NCBI RefSeq assembly: GCF_000344175.1 | Contig: NZ_ALWW01000005.1 | Coordinates: 31,586 to 95,585 of the forward strand | Length of the DNA: 64,000 nt | Direction: 5' to 3' | DNA from: Listeria fleischmannii subsp. fleischmannii LU2006-1 | GTDB taxonomy: Bacteria > Bacillota > Bacilli > Lactobacillales > Listeriaceae | Part shown: piece after piece, positions 48,656-60,672 of the stretch | Numbering within the stretch: the stretch's first letter is position 1 | Layout of the letters: every line of letters starts with the position of its first letter | Translations under genes and position numbers: made by a program | The notes under the pieces: generated by a model | Told to the model about the DNA's origin: nothing | The model's input: the letters and a program-made list of their open reading frames with translations, nothing else | The model's database searches: none

Positions 48656-50269
48656 TTACGCCTCCATTAGTAATAATTCTGGATCATTTAATAAACGTTT
48701 AATATTGTTCATTGCTTTTTGCGCTGTTGCACCATCAATAACACGGTGATCAAAGCTTAAAGATAAAGCAAGAACAGGAGCGGCAACAATTTCACCATCT
48801 TTAACGATAGCTTTCTCAGCAATACGTCCTACACCTAAAATAGCAACTTCAGGGTAGTTGATTACAGGGGTAAACCACTGACCACCAGCAGAACCGATAT
48901 TTGAAATTGTGGCAGAACCATGACGCATTTCGTCTGCAGTTAATTTACCATCACGTGCTTTTCCAGCTAATTCATTAATCTCACCGGAAATAGAGAAGAT
49001 AGATTTTGTATCTGCATTTTTAATAACTGGTACATACAAACCATGGTCTGTATCTGCTGCAATACCAACATTATAATAATGTTTATAGATAAGTTCTTCT
49101 GTTGCATCATCCATTGTTGTATTAAGAACAGGGAACTCTTTTAATGTCGCAACTAGTGCTTTCACCATATAAGGTAAGAAAGTAAGCTTGATACCTTTAT
49201 CCGCCGCAACTTCTTTGAAACGTTTTCTATGTGCCATAAGAGCAGAAACTTCGATTTCATCCATTAAAGTTACGTGCGGCGCTGTATGTTTCGAATTCAC
49301 CATAGCCTTAGCAATTGCGCGACGAGTTGGTGTCAGTTTTTCACGTGTTTCAGGATAAGCATCACCAGCCGCAGGAATTGGTTTTGGAGCTACTTTTTCT
49401 GCTTTTTCTTTAGCAGGTGCTGCTGTTTCAGTAGATTCTGCTGCTTGTTTTGGAGCATCTCCATTTAGATACGCCTCAATATCTTGTTTTAAGATACGAT
49501 TGTTTTTGCCACTACCCGCTACAAGACGAATATCCACACCTTTTTCACGTGCATATTTACGTACAGACGGCATTGCAATCACAAGACCATTTGGATCTTT
49601 TTCAGCAGAAGGTGTGCCATTTCCGCCGCTAACAGGAGCTTCTTTAATTTGTTTTTCTTCTACTTTAGCTGTTTCAGCAGGAGATTCTGGGGTGGAGGAA
49701 TGATCCGCGCTACCTTCAAAATCACCCGTAAATGTAATAAGTACTTGACCAACTGTTGCAACAGTTCCTTCTCCTACTAAAATATCTTTAACGGTACCAT
49801 CTACTGGAGATGTAATTTCTTCCACTGATTTATCATTTTGCACTTCAAAAATCGCTTGGTCTTCTTCTACCTTATCTCCTGATTTGACGAACCATTTTAC
49901 GATTTCGCCTTCATGGATACCTTCACCGATATCTGGTAATTTAAATTCGAATACACCAGAACCCGTAGCCGCTTTCTCAGGAGCTTTTGTTTCTTCTTTT
50001 ACTTCTTCTGCCGCATCGTCTTCGTGACCTTCTACGCCATCAAAAGTAATTAAAACTTGACCTACAGTTGCTACTTCACCTTCAGCTACTTTAATTTCTT
50101 TTACTGTACCTGTTACGGGAGAAGTGATTTCTTCCACTGATTTGTCATTTTGTACTTCAAATAGAGATTCGTCTTCTTCAATTTTATCGCCTGGTTTTAC
50201 GAACCATTTTACGATTTCGCCTTCATGGATACCTTCACCGATATCCGGTAATTTAAATGAATATGCCAT
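48656..50269 (-). CDS. pdhC: Dihydrolipoamide acetyltransferase (E2) of pyruvate dehydrogenase
   Basis: Core acetyltransferase, 537 residues. It has two lipoyl domains (about 1-80 and 107-185), each with the lipoylated lysine in NDKSVEEI, separated by an Ala/Glu-rich linker; then a peripheral subunit-binding domain (about 228-265, [15 protein letters not shown]) and a catalytic domain (about 310-537) ending with [17 protein letters not shown]. The two lipoyl domains are very similar in DNA sequence, suggesting recent duplication or gene conversion. Part of pdhABCD. Confidence 0.96.
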   Translation of the reverse strand: MAYSFKLPDIGEGIHEGEIVKWFVKPGDKIEEDESLFEVQNDKSVEEITSPVTGTVKEIKVAEGEVATVGQVLITFDGVEGHEDDAAEEVKEETKAPEKAATGSGVFEFKLPDIGEGIHEGEIVKWFVKSGDKVEEDQAIFEVQNDKSVEEITSPVDGTVKDILVGEGTVATVGQVLITFTGDFEGSADHSSTPESPAETAKVEEKQIKEAPVSGGNGTPSAEKDPNGLVIAMPSVRKYAREKGVDIRLVAGSGKNNRILKQDIEAYLNGDAPKQAAESTETAAPAKEKAEKVAPKPIPAAGDAYPETREKLTPTRRAIAKAMVNSKHTAPHVTLMDEIEVSALMAHRKRFKEVAADKGIKLTFLPYMVKALVATLKEFPVLNTTMDDATEELIYKHYYNVGIAADTDHGLYVPVIKNADTKSIFSISGEINELAGKARDGKLTADEMRHGSATISNIGSAGGQWFTPVINYPEVAILGVGRIAEKAIVKDGEIVAAPVLALSLSFDHRVIDGATAQKAMNNIKRLLNDPELLLMEA

Positions 50270-50311
50270 TATCTATTAAGCCTCCTGTTTTTATTCAAAC
50301 TTTTATAAAAT

Positions 50312-50338
50312 GTTACGCAGCCAAAACGGCCACGTAAC
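50312..50338 (-). promoter_or_regulatory. Intercistronic hairpin between pdhB and pdhC
   Basis: Minus-strand stem GTTACG-TG-GCC / GGC-TG-CGTAAC in the only sizeable gap (81 bp) inside the pdh operon. It could be a processing or partial-termination site that sets different levels of E1 and E2/E3. Confidence 0.5.
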
Positions 50339-50350
50339 GTATGCTTTTTA

Positions 50351-51328
50351 TTAGAAAGCTAAAACTTCTTTAACACGTTCTACAACATCATTGTGGTTTG
50401 GTAACCAAACTGTTTCTGCTTGTGAGAACGGGAATACACTGTCAGGTGCAGTTACACGCATAACAGGTGCTTCAAGAGAAAGAATTGCACGGTCATTAAT
50501 TTCAGCGATTACATTTGCTGCTACTCCACCTTGTTTTTGTGCTTCTTGAACGACAACAACACGGTTAGTTTTCTTGACAGATGCAACAATTGTATCTGTG
50601 TCAATTGGGCTGATTGTACGTAAATCAATTACCTCAGCAGATACGCCTTCTTTTTCCAAAGCTTCAGCTGCTTTTATTGATTCTTGAACCATAGCACCAT
50701 AAGCGATAATCGTAACGTCAGTACCTTCACGGCGGACAGCTGCTTTACCAATTTCAACTGTATATTCGCCTTCTGGAACTTCTTCACGGAATGAACGGTA
50801 TAATTTCATATGTTCTAAGAAAATAACCGGGTCATTGTCGCGAATCGCAGAGATCAGTAATCCTTTTGCGTCATAAGGGGTGGACGGAATAACAACTTTT
50901 AGCCCCGGGGACTGTGCCATTAAGCCTTCCAAGTTATCAGCATGAAGTTCAGGTGTGTGTACACCCCCGCCAAACGGGGCGCGAATTGTGATTGGGGCAG
51001 TACGAGTGCCACCAGTACGGTAACGCATACGTGCCATTTGTGCAACCACAGAGTCCATCACTTCAAATACGAAACCAAAGAATTGAATTTCAGGCACTGG
51101 ACGATAACCTTCAAGTGCTAAACCAATTGAAAGACCACCGATACCGGATTCTGCAAGTGGTGTATCAAATACGCGGTCTTCGCCAAATTCATCTTGAAGT
51201 CCTTCTGTCGCACGGAAAACGCCGCCGTTTTTACCAACGTCTTCACCAAACACTAAGACGTTTTCGTCATTTTTAAGTTCAACTGCAAGCGCATCTGTAA
51301 TCGCTTGAATCATTGTTTTTTGCGCCAT
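50351..51328 (-). CDS. pdhB: Pyruvate dehydrogenase E1 component, beta subunit
   Basis: Forms the alpha2beta2 E1 with PdhA to decarboxylate pyruvate with thiamine diphosphate. The protein is 325 residues with the typical [36 protein letters not shown] and [13 protein letters not shown] segments and the C-terminal transketolase-like domain ([12 protein letters not shown]). It starts two bases after the pdhA stop, implying tight coupling. Confidence 0.96.
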   Translation of the reverse strand: MAQKTMIQAITDALAVELKNDENVLVFGEDVGKNGGVFRATEGLQDEFGEDRVFDTPLAESGIGGLSIGLALEGYRPVPEIQFFGFVFEVMDSVVAQMARMRYRTGGTRTAPITIRAPFGGGVHTPELHADNLEGLMAQSPGLKVVIPSTPYDAKGLLISAIRDNDPVIFLEHMKLYRSFREEVPEGEYTVEIGKAAVRREGTDVTIIAYGAMVQESIKAAEALEKEGVSAEVIDLRTISPIDTDTIVASVKKTNRVVVVQEAQKQGGVAANVIAEINDRAILSLEAPVMRVTAPDSVFPFSQAETVWLPNHNDVVERVKEVLAF

Positions 51329-51330
51329 GA

Positions 51331-53209
<1,879 letters not shown>

Positions 53210-53761
53210 ATGATTTTAATGAAAGATATTGTTCGTGAGGGACATAAAGCGTTGCGTGAAGTGGCGCAAGAAGTCACTTTTCCCCTTTCTGATGAAGAAA
53301 AAGAATTGGGACAAGAAATGCTCACTTTTTTAAAAAACAGTCAAGATGAAGAAATAGCGGAAAAATATGGCCTTCGCGGAGGCGTTGGACTCGCTGCCCC
53401 ACAACTTGCTGTTAGTAAACGGATTATTGCCATCCATATAGAAGATGAAAATGATAAACTTTACAGCTATGTACTATACAATCCGAAAATTAAAAGTTAT
53501 TCGGTTCAAGAAGCTTGCCTAGCGGGCGGTGAAGGCTGTCTTTCTGTTGACCGTGAAGTTCCAGGTTATGTGGTTCGAAGCGAACGGATTACACTTTCGG
53601 CGTTTGATGAAAACGGCGCACCTATCAAGCTCCGTTTAAAAAATTACCCGGCTATTGTTGTGCAACATGAAATTGATCATTTAAATGGGATTATGTTTTT
53701 TGATCATATTAATAAAAATAATCCTTCTTATTTACCGCCAAACGTGGATGTGTTGGGTTAA
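53210..53761 (+). CDS. def: Peptide deformylase
   Basis: Metal-dependent removal of the N-formyl group from new proteins. The three motifs are present: [17 protein letters not shown] and the metal site QHEIDHLNG. The length, 183 residues, fits the Gram-positive type 2 enzyme. The start at 53210 ([15 protein letters not shown]) matches the family N-terminus and has AGGAG ten bases upstream; seven codons further upstream are open but overlap that site. A small hairpin-like sequence follows (AGATGCACTCTTTTGGTGCATCTTTTTT), acting as terminator before moeB. Confidence 0.95.
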   Translation: MILMKDIVREGHKALREVAQEVTFPLSDEEKELGQEMLTFLKNSQDEEIAEKYGLRGGVGLAAPQLAVSKRIIAIHIEDENDKLYSYVLYNPKIKSYSVQEACLAGGEGCLSVDREVPGYVVRSERITLSAFDENGAPIKLRLKNYPAIVVQHEIDHLNGIMFFDHINKNNPSYLPPNVDVLG

Positions 53762-53772
53762 GAAATAGAAAG

Positions 53773-53798
53773 ATGCACTCTTTTGGTGCATCTTTTTT
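53773..53798 (+). terminator. Terminator of def
   Basis: Stem GATGCAC / GTGCATC with a short loop followed by six T residues, 10 bases after the def stop; moeB starts shortly beyond. Confidence 0.75.
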
Positions 53799-53810
53799 GG
53801 AGGTGTGCGT

Positions 53811-54809
53811 ATGGAACGTTATGATAGACAAATGCGCGTTAAGGAAATTGGGCATGTTGGGCAGTCTAAAATAAGTGAAACGACGATTCTTATTGTGGGT
53901 GTGGGGGCAATTGGGAGTTATTCAGCTGAGATGCTTGCCCGGATGGGCTTTAAGAAAATTATTTTAATCGATCGCGATTTTGTAGAATGGTCGAATTTGC
54001 AACGTCAAACGCTTTTTACGGAGAAGGATGCGGAAGCTAGGTTACCTAAAGCGTACAGCGCTGCCTTAGCTTTAAACCAAATTAATCGTGATGTTTCGGT
54101 CGAGTATGTGGTGGATGATGCGAATAGCGAGACGCTTTCGCCTTATACGGATGTAGATTATGTTCTGGATTGTACGGATAATTTTGGGACGCGGCGATTT
54201 TTAAATGAGTGGTGTCGTGAAAATGAAATTCCTTGGATTTACACTTCTTGTGCGGGCACATATGCTGGGCTTTTACCGATTGATTCAAAAAATTCAGCTT
54301 GTCTTACTTGCCTGATTGGGGAGACTCCGCAAACGAATGAGGCGAGTTGCGATATTATTGGGGTTCACGGGGCTCTTGTTCCGATTGTTTCAGGTTTTCA
54401 AATCTCACTACTTGTGAAGATGATGTTAGATGAAAAATTTAGTTATAACACGTTTTATCAAATTGATAATTGGCAGCTATCGCTTCAAAAAATGGCGGTA
54501 TTAAAGCTTCCAACTTGTCCGTCTTGTGGACTTCAGAAACAAACTGATCGTAGCTTTTCTACCCAGCCGGTTCTTCTTTGCGGGCGTAATACGATCCAAT
54601 TTCAATTGGAAGGAAGAGGACCTGTTGATTTTGAGGCGATTTCAAAACGACTGTCGCGCGAAGAACTTTCTGTAAGGCGTAATGATTTTTTGATTTTCTT
54701 TGATTTTGATGGATATCAATTAACCGTTTTTAAAAACGGGCGCGTATTCATTCATGGCACAAGCGAATTAAATACGGCTAAAAAAGTCTATCACCATTTT
54801 TTTAACTAA
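53811..54809 (+). CDS. moeB: Molybdopterin-synthase adenylyltransferase MoeB (ThiF/HesA family)
   Basis: E1-like enzyme that adenylates the C-terminal glycine of MoaD so that it can be charged with sulfur. The ATP-binding motif VGVGAIGSYSAEMLARMG and the family segment RDFVEWSNLQRQTLF are clear, with the two CxxC zinc pairs CLTC and CPSC. It has 332 residues, longer than E. coli MoeB because of a C-terminal extension after the second CxxC; that part is not a rhodanese domain. The start at 53811 has GGAGG upstream. moaB follows 15 bases later. Confidence 0.9.
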   Translation: MERYDRQMRVKEIGHVGQSKISETTILIVGVGAIGSYSAEMLARMGFKKIILIDRDFVEWSNLQRQTLFTEKDAEARLPKAYSAALALNQINRDVSVEYVVDDANSETLSPYTDVDYVLDCTDNFGTRRFLNEWCRENEIPWIYTSCAGTYAGLLPIDSKNSACLTCLIGETPQTNEASCDIIGVHGALVPIVSGFQISLLVKMMLDEKFSYNTFYQIDNWQLSLQKMAVLKLPTCPSCGLQKQTDRSFSTQPVLLCGRNTIQFQLEGRGPVDFEAISKRLSREELSVRRNDFLIFFDFDGYQLTVFKNGRVFIHGTSELNTAKKVYHHFFN

Positions 54810-54824
54810 AGAGGAGGAGTAGCT

Positions 54825-55314
54825 ATGCACGCTAAGGAATCATTTATCGCAAATTGCGCGGTTGTAACGATTAGTGATACACGAACATTTGACACGGATT
54901 CGAGTGGCGTTTACATAAAGGAAGTCTTAACTGCGGCTAATCATAGCGTTTTGAGGCATGTGATTGTGCCTGATGACGGGGCAAAAATCAAGCAACTCTT
55001 TGCTGAATTAAAAAAAGGAGCCCCTTCATGCGATTATTTCAACAGGTGGCACGGGGCTTTCTAAACGCGATGTCACGTATGAGGCCCTTTTTTCTGAAGT
55101 GAAACAAGAAATTCCAGGATTTGGCGAACTTTTTAGGCAAATTAGCTTTGCTGATATTGGGACAAGAGCGATGGCAACACGTGCATTTAGCGGATTTTTA
55201 GAGGAAGATATTTTATTTTTTGCATTACCCGGTTCGAAAAATGCTTGTGAAACGGGGATGAAACATCTTATTCTACCTGAAATGGGACATCTTTTGGCAG
55301 AACGTCATAAGTAA
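54825..55314 (+). CDS. moaB: Molybdenum cofactor biosynthesis protein MoaB (MPT adenylyltransferase-like), frameshifted
   Basis: MogA/MoaB-fold protein expected to adenylate molybdopterin before metal insertion. The N-terminus carries AVVTISDTRTFDTDSSG and the active-site loop AIISTGGTGLSKRDVTYEAL, with the later FRQISFADIGTRAMATRAFSG segment. The frame breaks in an A7 run at 55010-55016; A6 joins the two parts into 162 residues, the normal size. GAGGAGG precedes the ATG. It converges with moaA on a shared terminator. Confidence 0.92.
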
Positions 55315-55352
55315 AGCGCGAAACTACGATTAGTTTCGCGCTTTATTTTTTA
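55313..55352. terminator. Bidirectional terminator between moaB and moaA
   Basis: Perfect 14-bp stem AAAGCGCGAAACTA / TAGTTTCGCGCTTT with a CGAT loop and a T-rich tail. Confidence 0.92.
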
Positions 55353-56354
55353 ACCGCCAATCTGACTCATTCGTCGCCAAGTTGGTTTGTGCGATGTATC
55401 TTCGTCTTGTAATTTTAGGGCCATTTCATGACTTTCCGGTTTATTATCAATAGATTGCTGTACAATCTTCATTAATTCTTCAGGGTTATTTTGAATGTAA
55501 GGACGAATGTTTAGCTCCTCATCCCAGTATAGACAAGCTTTGATGTAGCCATCTGCTGTTAGTCGTAGCCGATTGCAACTCGCACAAAAGTGAGAACTGA
55601 CAGGGTGAATTAAGCCAAATGTTCCTTTAGCCCCTTTAATTCGGTAATTTTCAGAAGGGCCATTCCCCTTCACCGTATCAACAGGTTCATATTCAAATCC
55701 GGCTTCATTACATGCTTCAAAAATGGTATTTAAAGATAGATATTTCTTTTTCCAACTATTTCCCGCATGACCAATAGGCATATATTCAATAAATCGAATA
55801 TTAATATCTTTATCCTTTGTAAACTTTAAAAAATCAATAATTTCATCATCATTTTGTCCTTTAATAAGTACAACGTTTAATTTAATGGGGAACAGCCCCA
55901 CTTCTTCGGCTTTTTGTATGCCGTCAATCACTTTCTGTAAGCGCCCACCACGTGTAATTTCCTTGAAACGGTCCGCTTGAAGCGAATCAAGGCTGACATT
56001 AATTCGCGAAAGTCCCGCTTCTTTTAGAGCCTCTGCTTTTTTATTCAAATACATCGCATTGGTTGTGATGGCAACATCTTCAATTTCCGGGATGTTCGCG
56101 ATTCCTGAAACGATATCCACAATATCGGTTCGTAGTAAGGGCTCTCCACCAGTAATCCGGACTTTTTTTATACCAAATTGCGCCATAATTTTCATAAAAT
56201 CTACAATTTCATCCTTTGACAGCACTTTTTCATGTGGTAAAAATTTGAGTCCTTCTTCCGGCATACAGTAGACACAACGTAAATTACAACGATCAGTCAC
56301 TGAAATACGAATATAATCATGTGCCCGACCAAAACGATCTGTTAAAACTTGCAC
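55350..56354 (-). CDS. moaA: GTP 3',8-cyclase
   Basis: Radical SAM enzyme that begins molybdopterin synthesis by rearranging GTP. The N-terminal cluster motif CNLRCVYC and the C-terminal cluster [18 protein letters not shown] are both intact, as is the C-terminal double glycine (SQIGG) required for activity. The SAM-binding GGEPLL is present. The protein has 334 residues, normal length. It is the last gene of the minus-strand run moeA-mobB-moaE-moaD-moaC-moaA. Confidence 0.97.
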   Translation of the reverse strand: MQVLTDRFGRAHDYIRISVTDRCNLRCVYCMPEEGLKFLPHEKVLSKDEIVDFMKIMAQFGIKKVRITGGEPLLRTDIVDIVSGIANIPEIEDVAITTNAMYLNKKAEALKEAGLSRINVSLDSLQADRFKEITRGGRLQKVIDGIQKAEEVGLFPIKLNVVLIKGQNDDEIIDFLKFTKDKDINIRFIEYMPIGHAGNSWKKKYLSLNTIFEACNEAGFEYEPVDTVKGNGPSENYRIKGAKGTFGLIHPVSSHFCASCNRLRLTADGYIKACLYWDEELNIRPYIQNNPEELMKIVQQSIDNKPESHEMALKLQDEDTSHKPTWRRMSQIGG

Positions 56355-56365
56355 AGTAATTCCCC

Positions 56366-56839
56366 CTATTTTGACGAAAACTCGCCACTTTTTCCACCCG
56401 ATTTTTCAAGTAGTCGCGTTCGTGTGATTTCCATTCCGCGGTCCATTGCTTTACACATATCATAAATTGTTAAGGCAGCAATCGAGGCTGCCGACAAGGC
56501 TTCCATCTCCACACCCGTTTTCCCAACCGTCACAACTGTTGCTTGAATGGTGAGGGTATTCACTCCGTCATCGTGGAAAGACAAATCTGCTTTTGTGGTC
56601 ATGAGTGGATGACACATTGGAATAAAATCACTCGTTTTTTTCGCTGCCATAATGCCAGCAACTTGCGCCACCGCTAAAACGTCACCTTTTTTAATTTTTC
56701 CTTCTTTAATACGGCTTAAAGTTTCAGGTTCCATCTTTAAAACAGACTCAGCGACAGCGATTCGTTTTGTCTCTTTCTTTTCTGTAACATCTACCATTTG
56801 AGCGCGCTTTTCATCATTAAAATGTGTTAATTGATCCAT
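56366..56839 (-). CDS. moaC: Cyclic pyranopterin monophosphate synthase
   Basis: Works directly after MoaA to form cyclic pyranopterin. Its 157 residues include the signature [13 protein letters not shown] and the catalytic segment [20 protein letters not shown], followed by [18 protein letters not shown]. The start is three bases after the moaD stop and 11 bases precede moaA, so the order is tightly coupled. Confidence 0.97.
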   Translation of the reverse strand: MDQLTHFNDEKRAQMVDVTEKKETKRIAVAESVLKMEPETLSRIKEGKIKKGDVLAVAQVAGIMAAKKTSDFIPMCHPLMTTKADLSFHDDGVNTLTIQATVVTVGKTGVEMEALSAASIAALTIYDMCKAMDRGMEITRTRLLEKSGGKSGEFSSK

Positions 56840-56842
56840 TCT

Positions 56843-57085
56843 TTAACCTCCACTTACAGGTGGAATCACAGCAATTTCATCTATTGTTTCTGGTAATTCA
56901 TCTGTATCCTGTTTAAATTCCATATTGATTGCAATCATGCACCGATATAATTCACTTGCGATTTCCGGAAATTCACTACTAATTCGGTTACGCAAATCCC
57001 CAACTGTTTGGCAATGACTTGCATTTACTTTTCCTTCAGGACTTACTTTTTCCGTTAAATAGGCAAAAAATTTAATGGTTGTCAT
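56843..57085 (-). CDS. moaD: Molybdopterin synthase small subunit
   Basis: Ubiquitin-like sulfur carrier, 80 residues, ending in the essential double glycine (AVIPPVSGG) that is adenylated by MoeB and thiocarboxylated. The start overlaps the end of moaE by 14 bases, so the two subunits of MPT synthase are translated together. Confidence 0.94.
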   Translation of the reverse strand: MTTIKFFAYLTEKVSPEGKVNASHCQTVGDLRNRISSEFPEIASELYRCMIAINMEFKQDTDELPETIDEIAVIPPVSGG

Positions 57086-57493
57086 CTCGAAGCCCTCCCC
57101 ATCTTACTTTATCAGTATCAAATTCCTCTTTCCAAATGGGTACTTGATTTTTTAATTGCTCGATGATGTACCTTGAGCCCTCGTAACTCTCAGCGCGATG
57201 TTTAGTTGCCACACCTATAAAAACGGCAATATCAGAAAGTGCTAATTCGCCTAAACGGTGAACAATAACCACCCTCGCATCAAATTTCTCTTCCACATCT
57301 TTCGCTAGTTTTTCCATTTCAAGCTGGGCCATTTCTATGTAGGCACTATAGCGTATTCGCTCCGTTTGAATCTCACCTGTCCACTCTCTAATTGTACCCG
57401 TAAATGTATTAATTCCCCCGTACTTAGGTCAATTAAAAATTGAAAGAGAGGTTCAATCGCAATTTTATCATAGGTCAATTCTACTCGTCTCAT
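57072..57493 (-). CDS. moaE: Molybdopterin synthase large subunit, frameshifted
   Basis: Catalytic subunit that inserts two sulfurs into cyclic pyranopterin using MoaD thiocarboxylate. Segments GTIREWTGEIQTERI, YSAYIEMAQLEMEKLA and the conserved VVIVHRLGEL ... VFIGVATKHR run are present. The frame breaks in a C5 run at 57415-57419; C6 restores the motif STGGINTFTGTIRE and a 140-residue protein. Its ATG overlaps the mobB stop (ATGA). Confidence 0.92.
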
Positions 57494-57978
57494 TCTAAAA
57501 ACTCCCTCATCATACCATCTAAAAAAGCATTTCTTGTTTCTTCCGTTCCAATATATGTCACTTTCTCATGTTGAAGTGGTTGAATAGAAACAAAGGCCAC
57601 AATTTGTTTCACTTCTTGCAAAAACCATTCCACTTCTTCCGGTGAACGGACTAAAATAATTTTTGGAAAAGGAGCCTTTTTGAAACCCTCAACGAGCGTC
57701 AAATCAGCCTCACCAAGTTGATTGATAGCTTCTTTTAAAGATAGTTTTGACTGGCTTATAATCGCATATTTTTGGCTCGATGCTAATAAAACAGCGTCCG
57801 CACCTTCTTCTGTAAAAAAATGGGAGTCGGTCCCAGAATGATCGATTTCAAAATCATGCGCATCATGCTTAATGGCATGAACAGTATAACTCTTTTGTTT
57901 TGCCTTCGAAATAAAGTGTCGAATTAGAGTGGTCTTGCCACTATTCTTAAATCCAATTACTTGGAGGATAACAGCCAT
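57490..57978 (-). CDS. mobB: Molybdopterin-guanine dinucleotide biosynthesis adapter MobB
   Basis: GTP-binding accessory protein for the guanylylation of molybdopterin. The P-loop is GFKNSGKTTLIRHF and the switch region is HDAHDFEIDHSGTDSHFF. The start at 57978 (MAVILQVIGFKNSGKTT) has GGGAAGAGG upstream and overlaps the moeA 3' end by 22 bases; an upstream extension of 20 codons is unlikely. The protein has 162 residues. Its presence with mobA indicates a guanine-dinucleotide form of the cofactor, as used by nitrate reductases. Confidence 0.93.
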   Translation of the reverse strand: MAVILQVIGFKNSGKTTLIRHFISKAKQKSYTVHAIKHDAHDFEIDHSGTDSHFFTEEGADAVLLASSQKYAIISQSKLSLKEAINQLGEADLTLVEGFKKAPFPKIILVRSPEEVEWFLQEVKQIVAFVSIQPLQHEKVTYIGTEETRNAFLDGMMREFLE

Positions 57979-59171
57979 ACCAAAACCTCTTCCCCTTCTT
58001 TTTTCCCAACTTGCCCACGTGGAATCATGAAAAGACAAGTAGCCTGATGTAAATTCCCTAATGAACTCGACATATCGCTACCCACTAAAGAAACATAGTA
58101 GTGACCATTTTCTTCCGTATAAGTCCCTCTCAAAAAGCGATCATACCCATTGTTTTTTAAATAATCTTCCGCCATAATCCCCGTCACTTGTCGGACAGGA
58201 GAAGTTTTGCCTGATAGTTTAGCAAGCACAGGCAGCGCGAACAAATGATACCCTGTAAAACAAGCCCCTGGATTGCCCGATAAAGCTATAATCAGCGTAT
58301 CTTGAAAACGTATAGCTGTCGTTGGACTACCTGGTCGCATTTGAACTTTATTAAAAAGGACTTCGTTTTGTGTGGCGATATCTGCCATAAAATCATAATC
58401 GCCTACAGATACGCCACCCGTTGTAATAATTAAATCCGCAACTTGGCTCGCTTCCGTCAGTTTTTGAACCGTCAACTGATAATCGTCTGGTAGCGCTTCT
58501 TGCATGCAAATCATACAATCAAACTCTTCAACAAGGGTCCGCAGAAGCGCTTCATTGCTATTATAAATTTTTCCATCCGGTAAAGATTCAAACGGCGAAA
58601 CAAGCTCGCTTCCCGTTGAAAAAATCGCGACTTTCGGTTGCTTAATCACATCAAACTCCGTTACACCAAATGCAGCAAGAAGACTAATCGCACCGGCGCC
58701 AATTTTCTCACCTTTTTTTAACAGCACATCTCCAAAACGGAACTCTGCGCCAATTTCTGTAATATTACTTTGTGGCTGCGTATTCACTAACCGAATGTGT
58801 CCCGGTTGTTCTGCCACCTTCGATTGTTCTAGCATAATAATTTTATCCGCCCCGCGAGGAACTTTTGCTCCCGTCATAATTCGGACCGTTTCACCTGGTT
58901 TAAGTGTTTTTTCGTAAGTTTCCCCGCAAGGAACCTCCGCCACCACTTTAAGGTCAATCGGATAAACGTGGTCATCACTTTCAGTAATCGCAAAACCATC
59001 GTAGCCTGAACGGCGAAAATAAGGAAAATCGAACGGGGCCACAATGTCCCGACTTAAAACCCTTCCTTTACTTGAATAAAGTGAGATACGCTCTTCCTCT
59101 AACTCTTCAATTTGCGACATCAGTCTATTTTGTGCTTCTAAATAGGGAATTGCATCCCGTTTAAACGTCAT
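57957..59171 (-). CDS. moeA: Molybdopterin molybdenumtransferase
   Basis: Inserts molybdenum into adenylated molybdopterin. The protein has 404 residues with the typical domain order. Segments DFPYFRRSGYDGFA, PRGADKIIMLEQS, the MoCF-type motif IITTGGVSVGDYDF and the substrate loop VQMRPGSPTTAIRFQDTLIIALSGNPGA are clear. It is the first gene of the minus-strand moe/moa operon and diverges from modB. GAGGGG precedes the ATG. Confidence 0.95.
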   Translation of the reverse strand: MTFKRDAIPYLEAQNRLMSQIEELEEERISLYSSKGRVLSRDIVAPFDFPYFRRSGYDGFAITESDDHVYPIDLKVVAEVPCGETYEKTLKPGETVRIMTGAKVPRGADKIIMLEQSKVAEQPGHIRLVNTQPQSNITEIGAEFRFGDVLLKKGEKIGAGAISLLAAFGVTEFDVIKQPKVAIFSTGSELVSPFESLPDGKIYNSNEALLRTLVEEFDCMICMQEALPDDYQLTVQKLTEASQVADLIITTGGVSVGDYDFMADIATQNEVLFNKVQMRPGSPTTAIRFQDTLIIALSGNPGACFTGYHLFALPVLAKLSGKTSPVRQVTGIMAEDYLKNNGYDRFLRGTYTEENGHYYVSLVGSDMSSSLGNLHQATCLFMIPRGQVGKKEGEEVLVWLLSSK

Positions 59172-59333
59172 AAAAACCCCTCTTTTTCTGTATGCGTTTA
59201 CTTATTATACTAATATAACGCAAAACGATTCATTTGAACAGCGATGCCATTTCCTTTCGGCTAGTCGTTGCATTTTTGCTCACAAAAAGCGATAATAATA
59301 AGGCAAATACTTTCTTTACTTGGAGGTTCGGCC

Positions 59334-60006
59334 ATGTTTACGCCTGTTTGGCATTCTATTTTTGTGGCGATTGTCTCAACTATTATCGCCTTTTTCGCGA
59401 TGCTACCACTTAGCTATTATTTCGCTGGTCGCAAATCAAAAATTCAACTACCTGTTGAAACGATTATTTTACTTCCACTTGTCCTACCACCAACCGTAGT
59501 CGGTTTGATTTTACTTTCTCTTTTTGGAAAAAACAATCCGTTTGGCGGCTTTATATGGAACCAATTCCATTTTAGTTTTATTTTTTCACTTTGCAGGAGC
59601 CATTGTTGCTACTGTGATTATTATTTTACCTATCATGTATCAAGGACTTAAAGCAGCCTTTTTGTCCATCGATCATGAACTGGTTTGGGCTGCTGAAACG
59701 CTTTCAGCAAACAGAAGCCAAATTTTCCGGAAAGTGATTTTACCTAATTGCTGGCAGCCCATTTTAGCAGGAATTTTATTAAGCTTTTGCCGTGCTATGG
59801 GTGAATTTGGCGCCACGCTGATGGTAGCTGGATACATAGAAGGAAAAACCGATACGATTGCATCTAGTATTTATTTTATGGTGCAACAAGGAAATGTAAA
59901 AATTGCGGTTTACTTAGGACTTTTCAACTTACTTATTGGTGTCATCGTACTTCTTATTATCCATGTATTAACTGTTAGACAAAGTAATTTGATGAGGGGG
60001 ATGTAA
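59334..60006 (+). CDS. modB: Molybdate ABC transporter permease ModB, frameshifted
   Basis: Inner-membrane permease of the molybdate importer with five or six helices. The EAA loop that contacts ModC is present (LVWAAETLSANRSQIFRKVILPNCW). The frame breaks in a T6 run at 59581-59586; T5 joins HFSFIFHFAGAIVATVIIILP and restores 223 residues. The start at 59334 has GGAGG seven bases upstream. No modA substrate-binding protein gene is found upstream, where only about 160 bases separate modB from moeA. Confidence 0.93.
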
Positions 60007-60009
60007 AAC

Positions 60010-60672
60010 GTGACCTTACAACTTCAATTTACAAAACAAATGCCTTTTCATGATTTAAAGGTCGATTATCACTTTAAAGAAAATATAACCGCCGTGATGG
60101 GCGCAAGCGGATCTGGAAAGTCCACCTTATTCCAATGCATTAGTGGTTTAAAACGAATTGATTCGGGGACGATTCAATTTGGTGACACGACTTTTGACGA
60201 TACTTCTATCTCGCTTCATTTACCAACAGCAGAACGTAAAATCGGTTATTTATTTCAAAACCTTGCTCTTTTCCCCAATATGAATGTGTATGATAACATC
60301 TCTTTTGGGTTAAAAATGAATAAGGCAAAACGAAAAGATACCTCTGCCATTTCAAGACAAGTTCGCCATATTAGCGATTATTTACAAATCTCCCATCTTT
60401 TATATTCTTCGGTGCAAAAATTATCTGGCGGGGAGAAACAGCGTGTGGCCATGGCACGTGCCATGATTATTAACCCCCATTTACTCCTACTTGATGAGCC
60501 TTTTAACGGTCTTGATGAGGATACACGTTATATTTGTATGGATTTAGTGCAAAATATGGCCAAGGATTTTGAACTTCCTGTTATTTTTGTGACCCATTAT
60601 CGTTTTGAAGCTCAAAAATTGACGAATGAAATTATTTATTTAAAGGATGGTCATCTTGAAAAAGAAGCCTAA
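60010..60672 (+). CDS. modC: Molybdate ABC transporter ATP-binding protein
   Basis: Energises the molybdate importer. It has Walker A GASGSGKST, signature LSGGEKQRVAMARA and Walker B LLLLDEPFNGLD. At 220 residues it is the core ATPase domain only; the C-terminal molybdate-binding TOBE domain of E. coli ModC is missing, as is common in Firmicutes. It begins with GTG three bases after modB and overlaps the start of mobA. Confidence 0.93.
   Translation: MTLQLQFTKQMPFHDLKVDYHFKENITAVMGASGSGKSTLFQCISGLKRIDSGTIQFGDTTFDDTSISLHLPTAERKIGYLFQNLALFPNMNVYDNISFGLKMNKAKRKDTSAISRQVRHISDYLQISHLLYSSVQKLSGGEKQRVAMARAMIINPHLLLLDEPFNGLDEDTRYICMDLVQNMAKDFELPVIFVTHYRFEAQKLTNEIIYLKDGHLEKEA

Noticed and set aside
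59172..59333. Remnant of modA
   Set aside because: Translation in all plus-strand frames showed no segment resembling a molybdate-binding protein.
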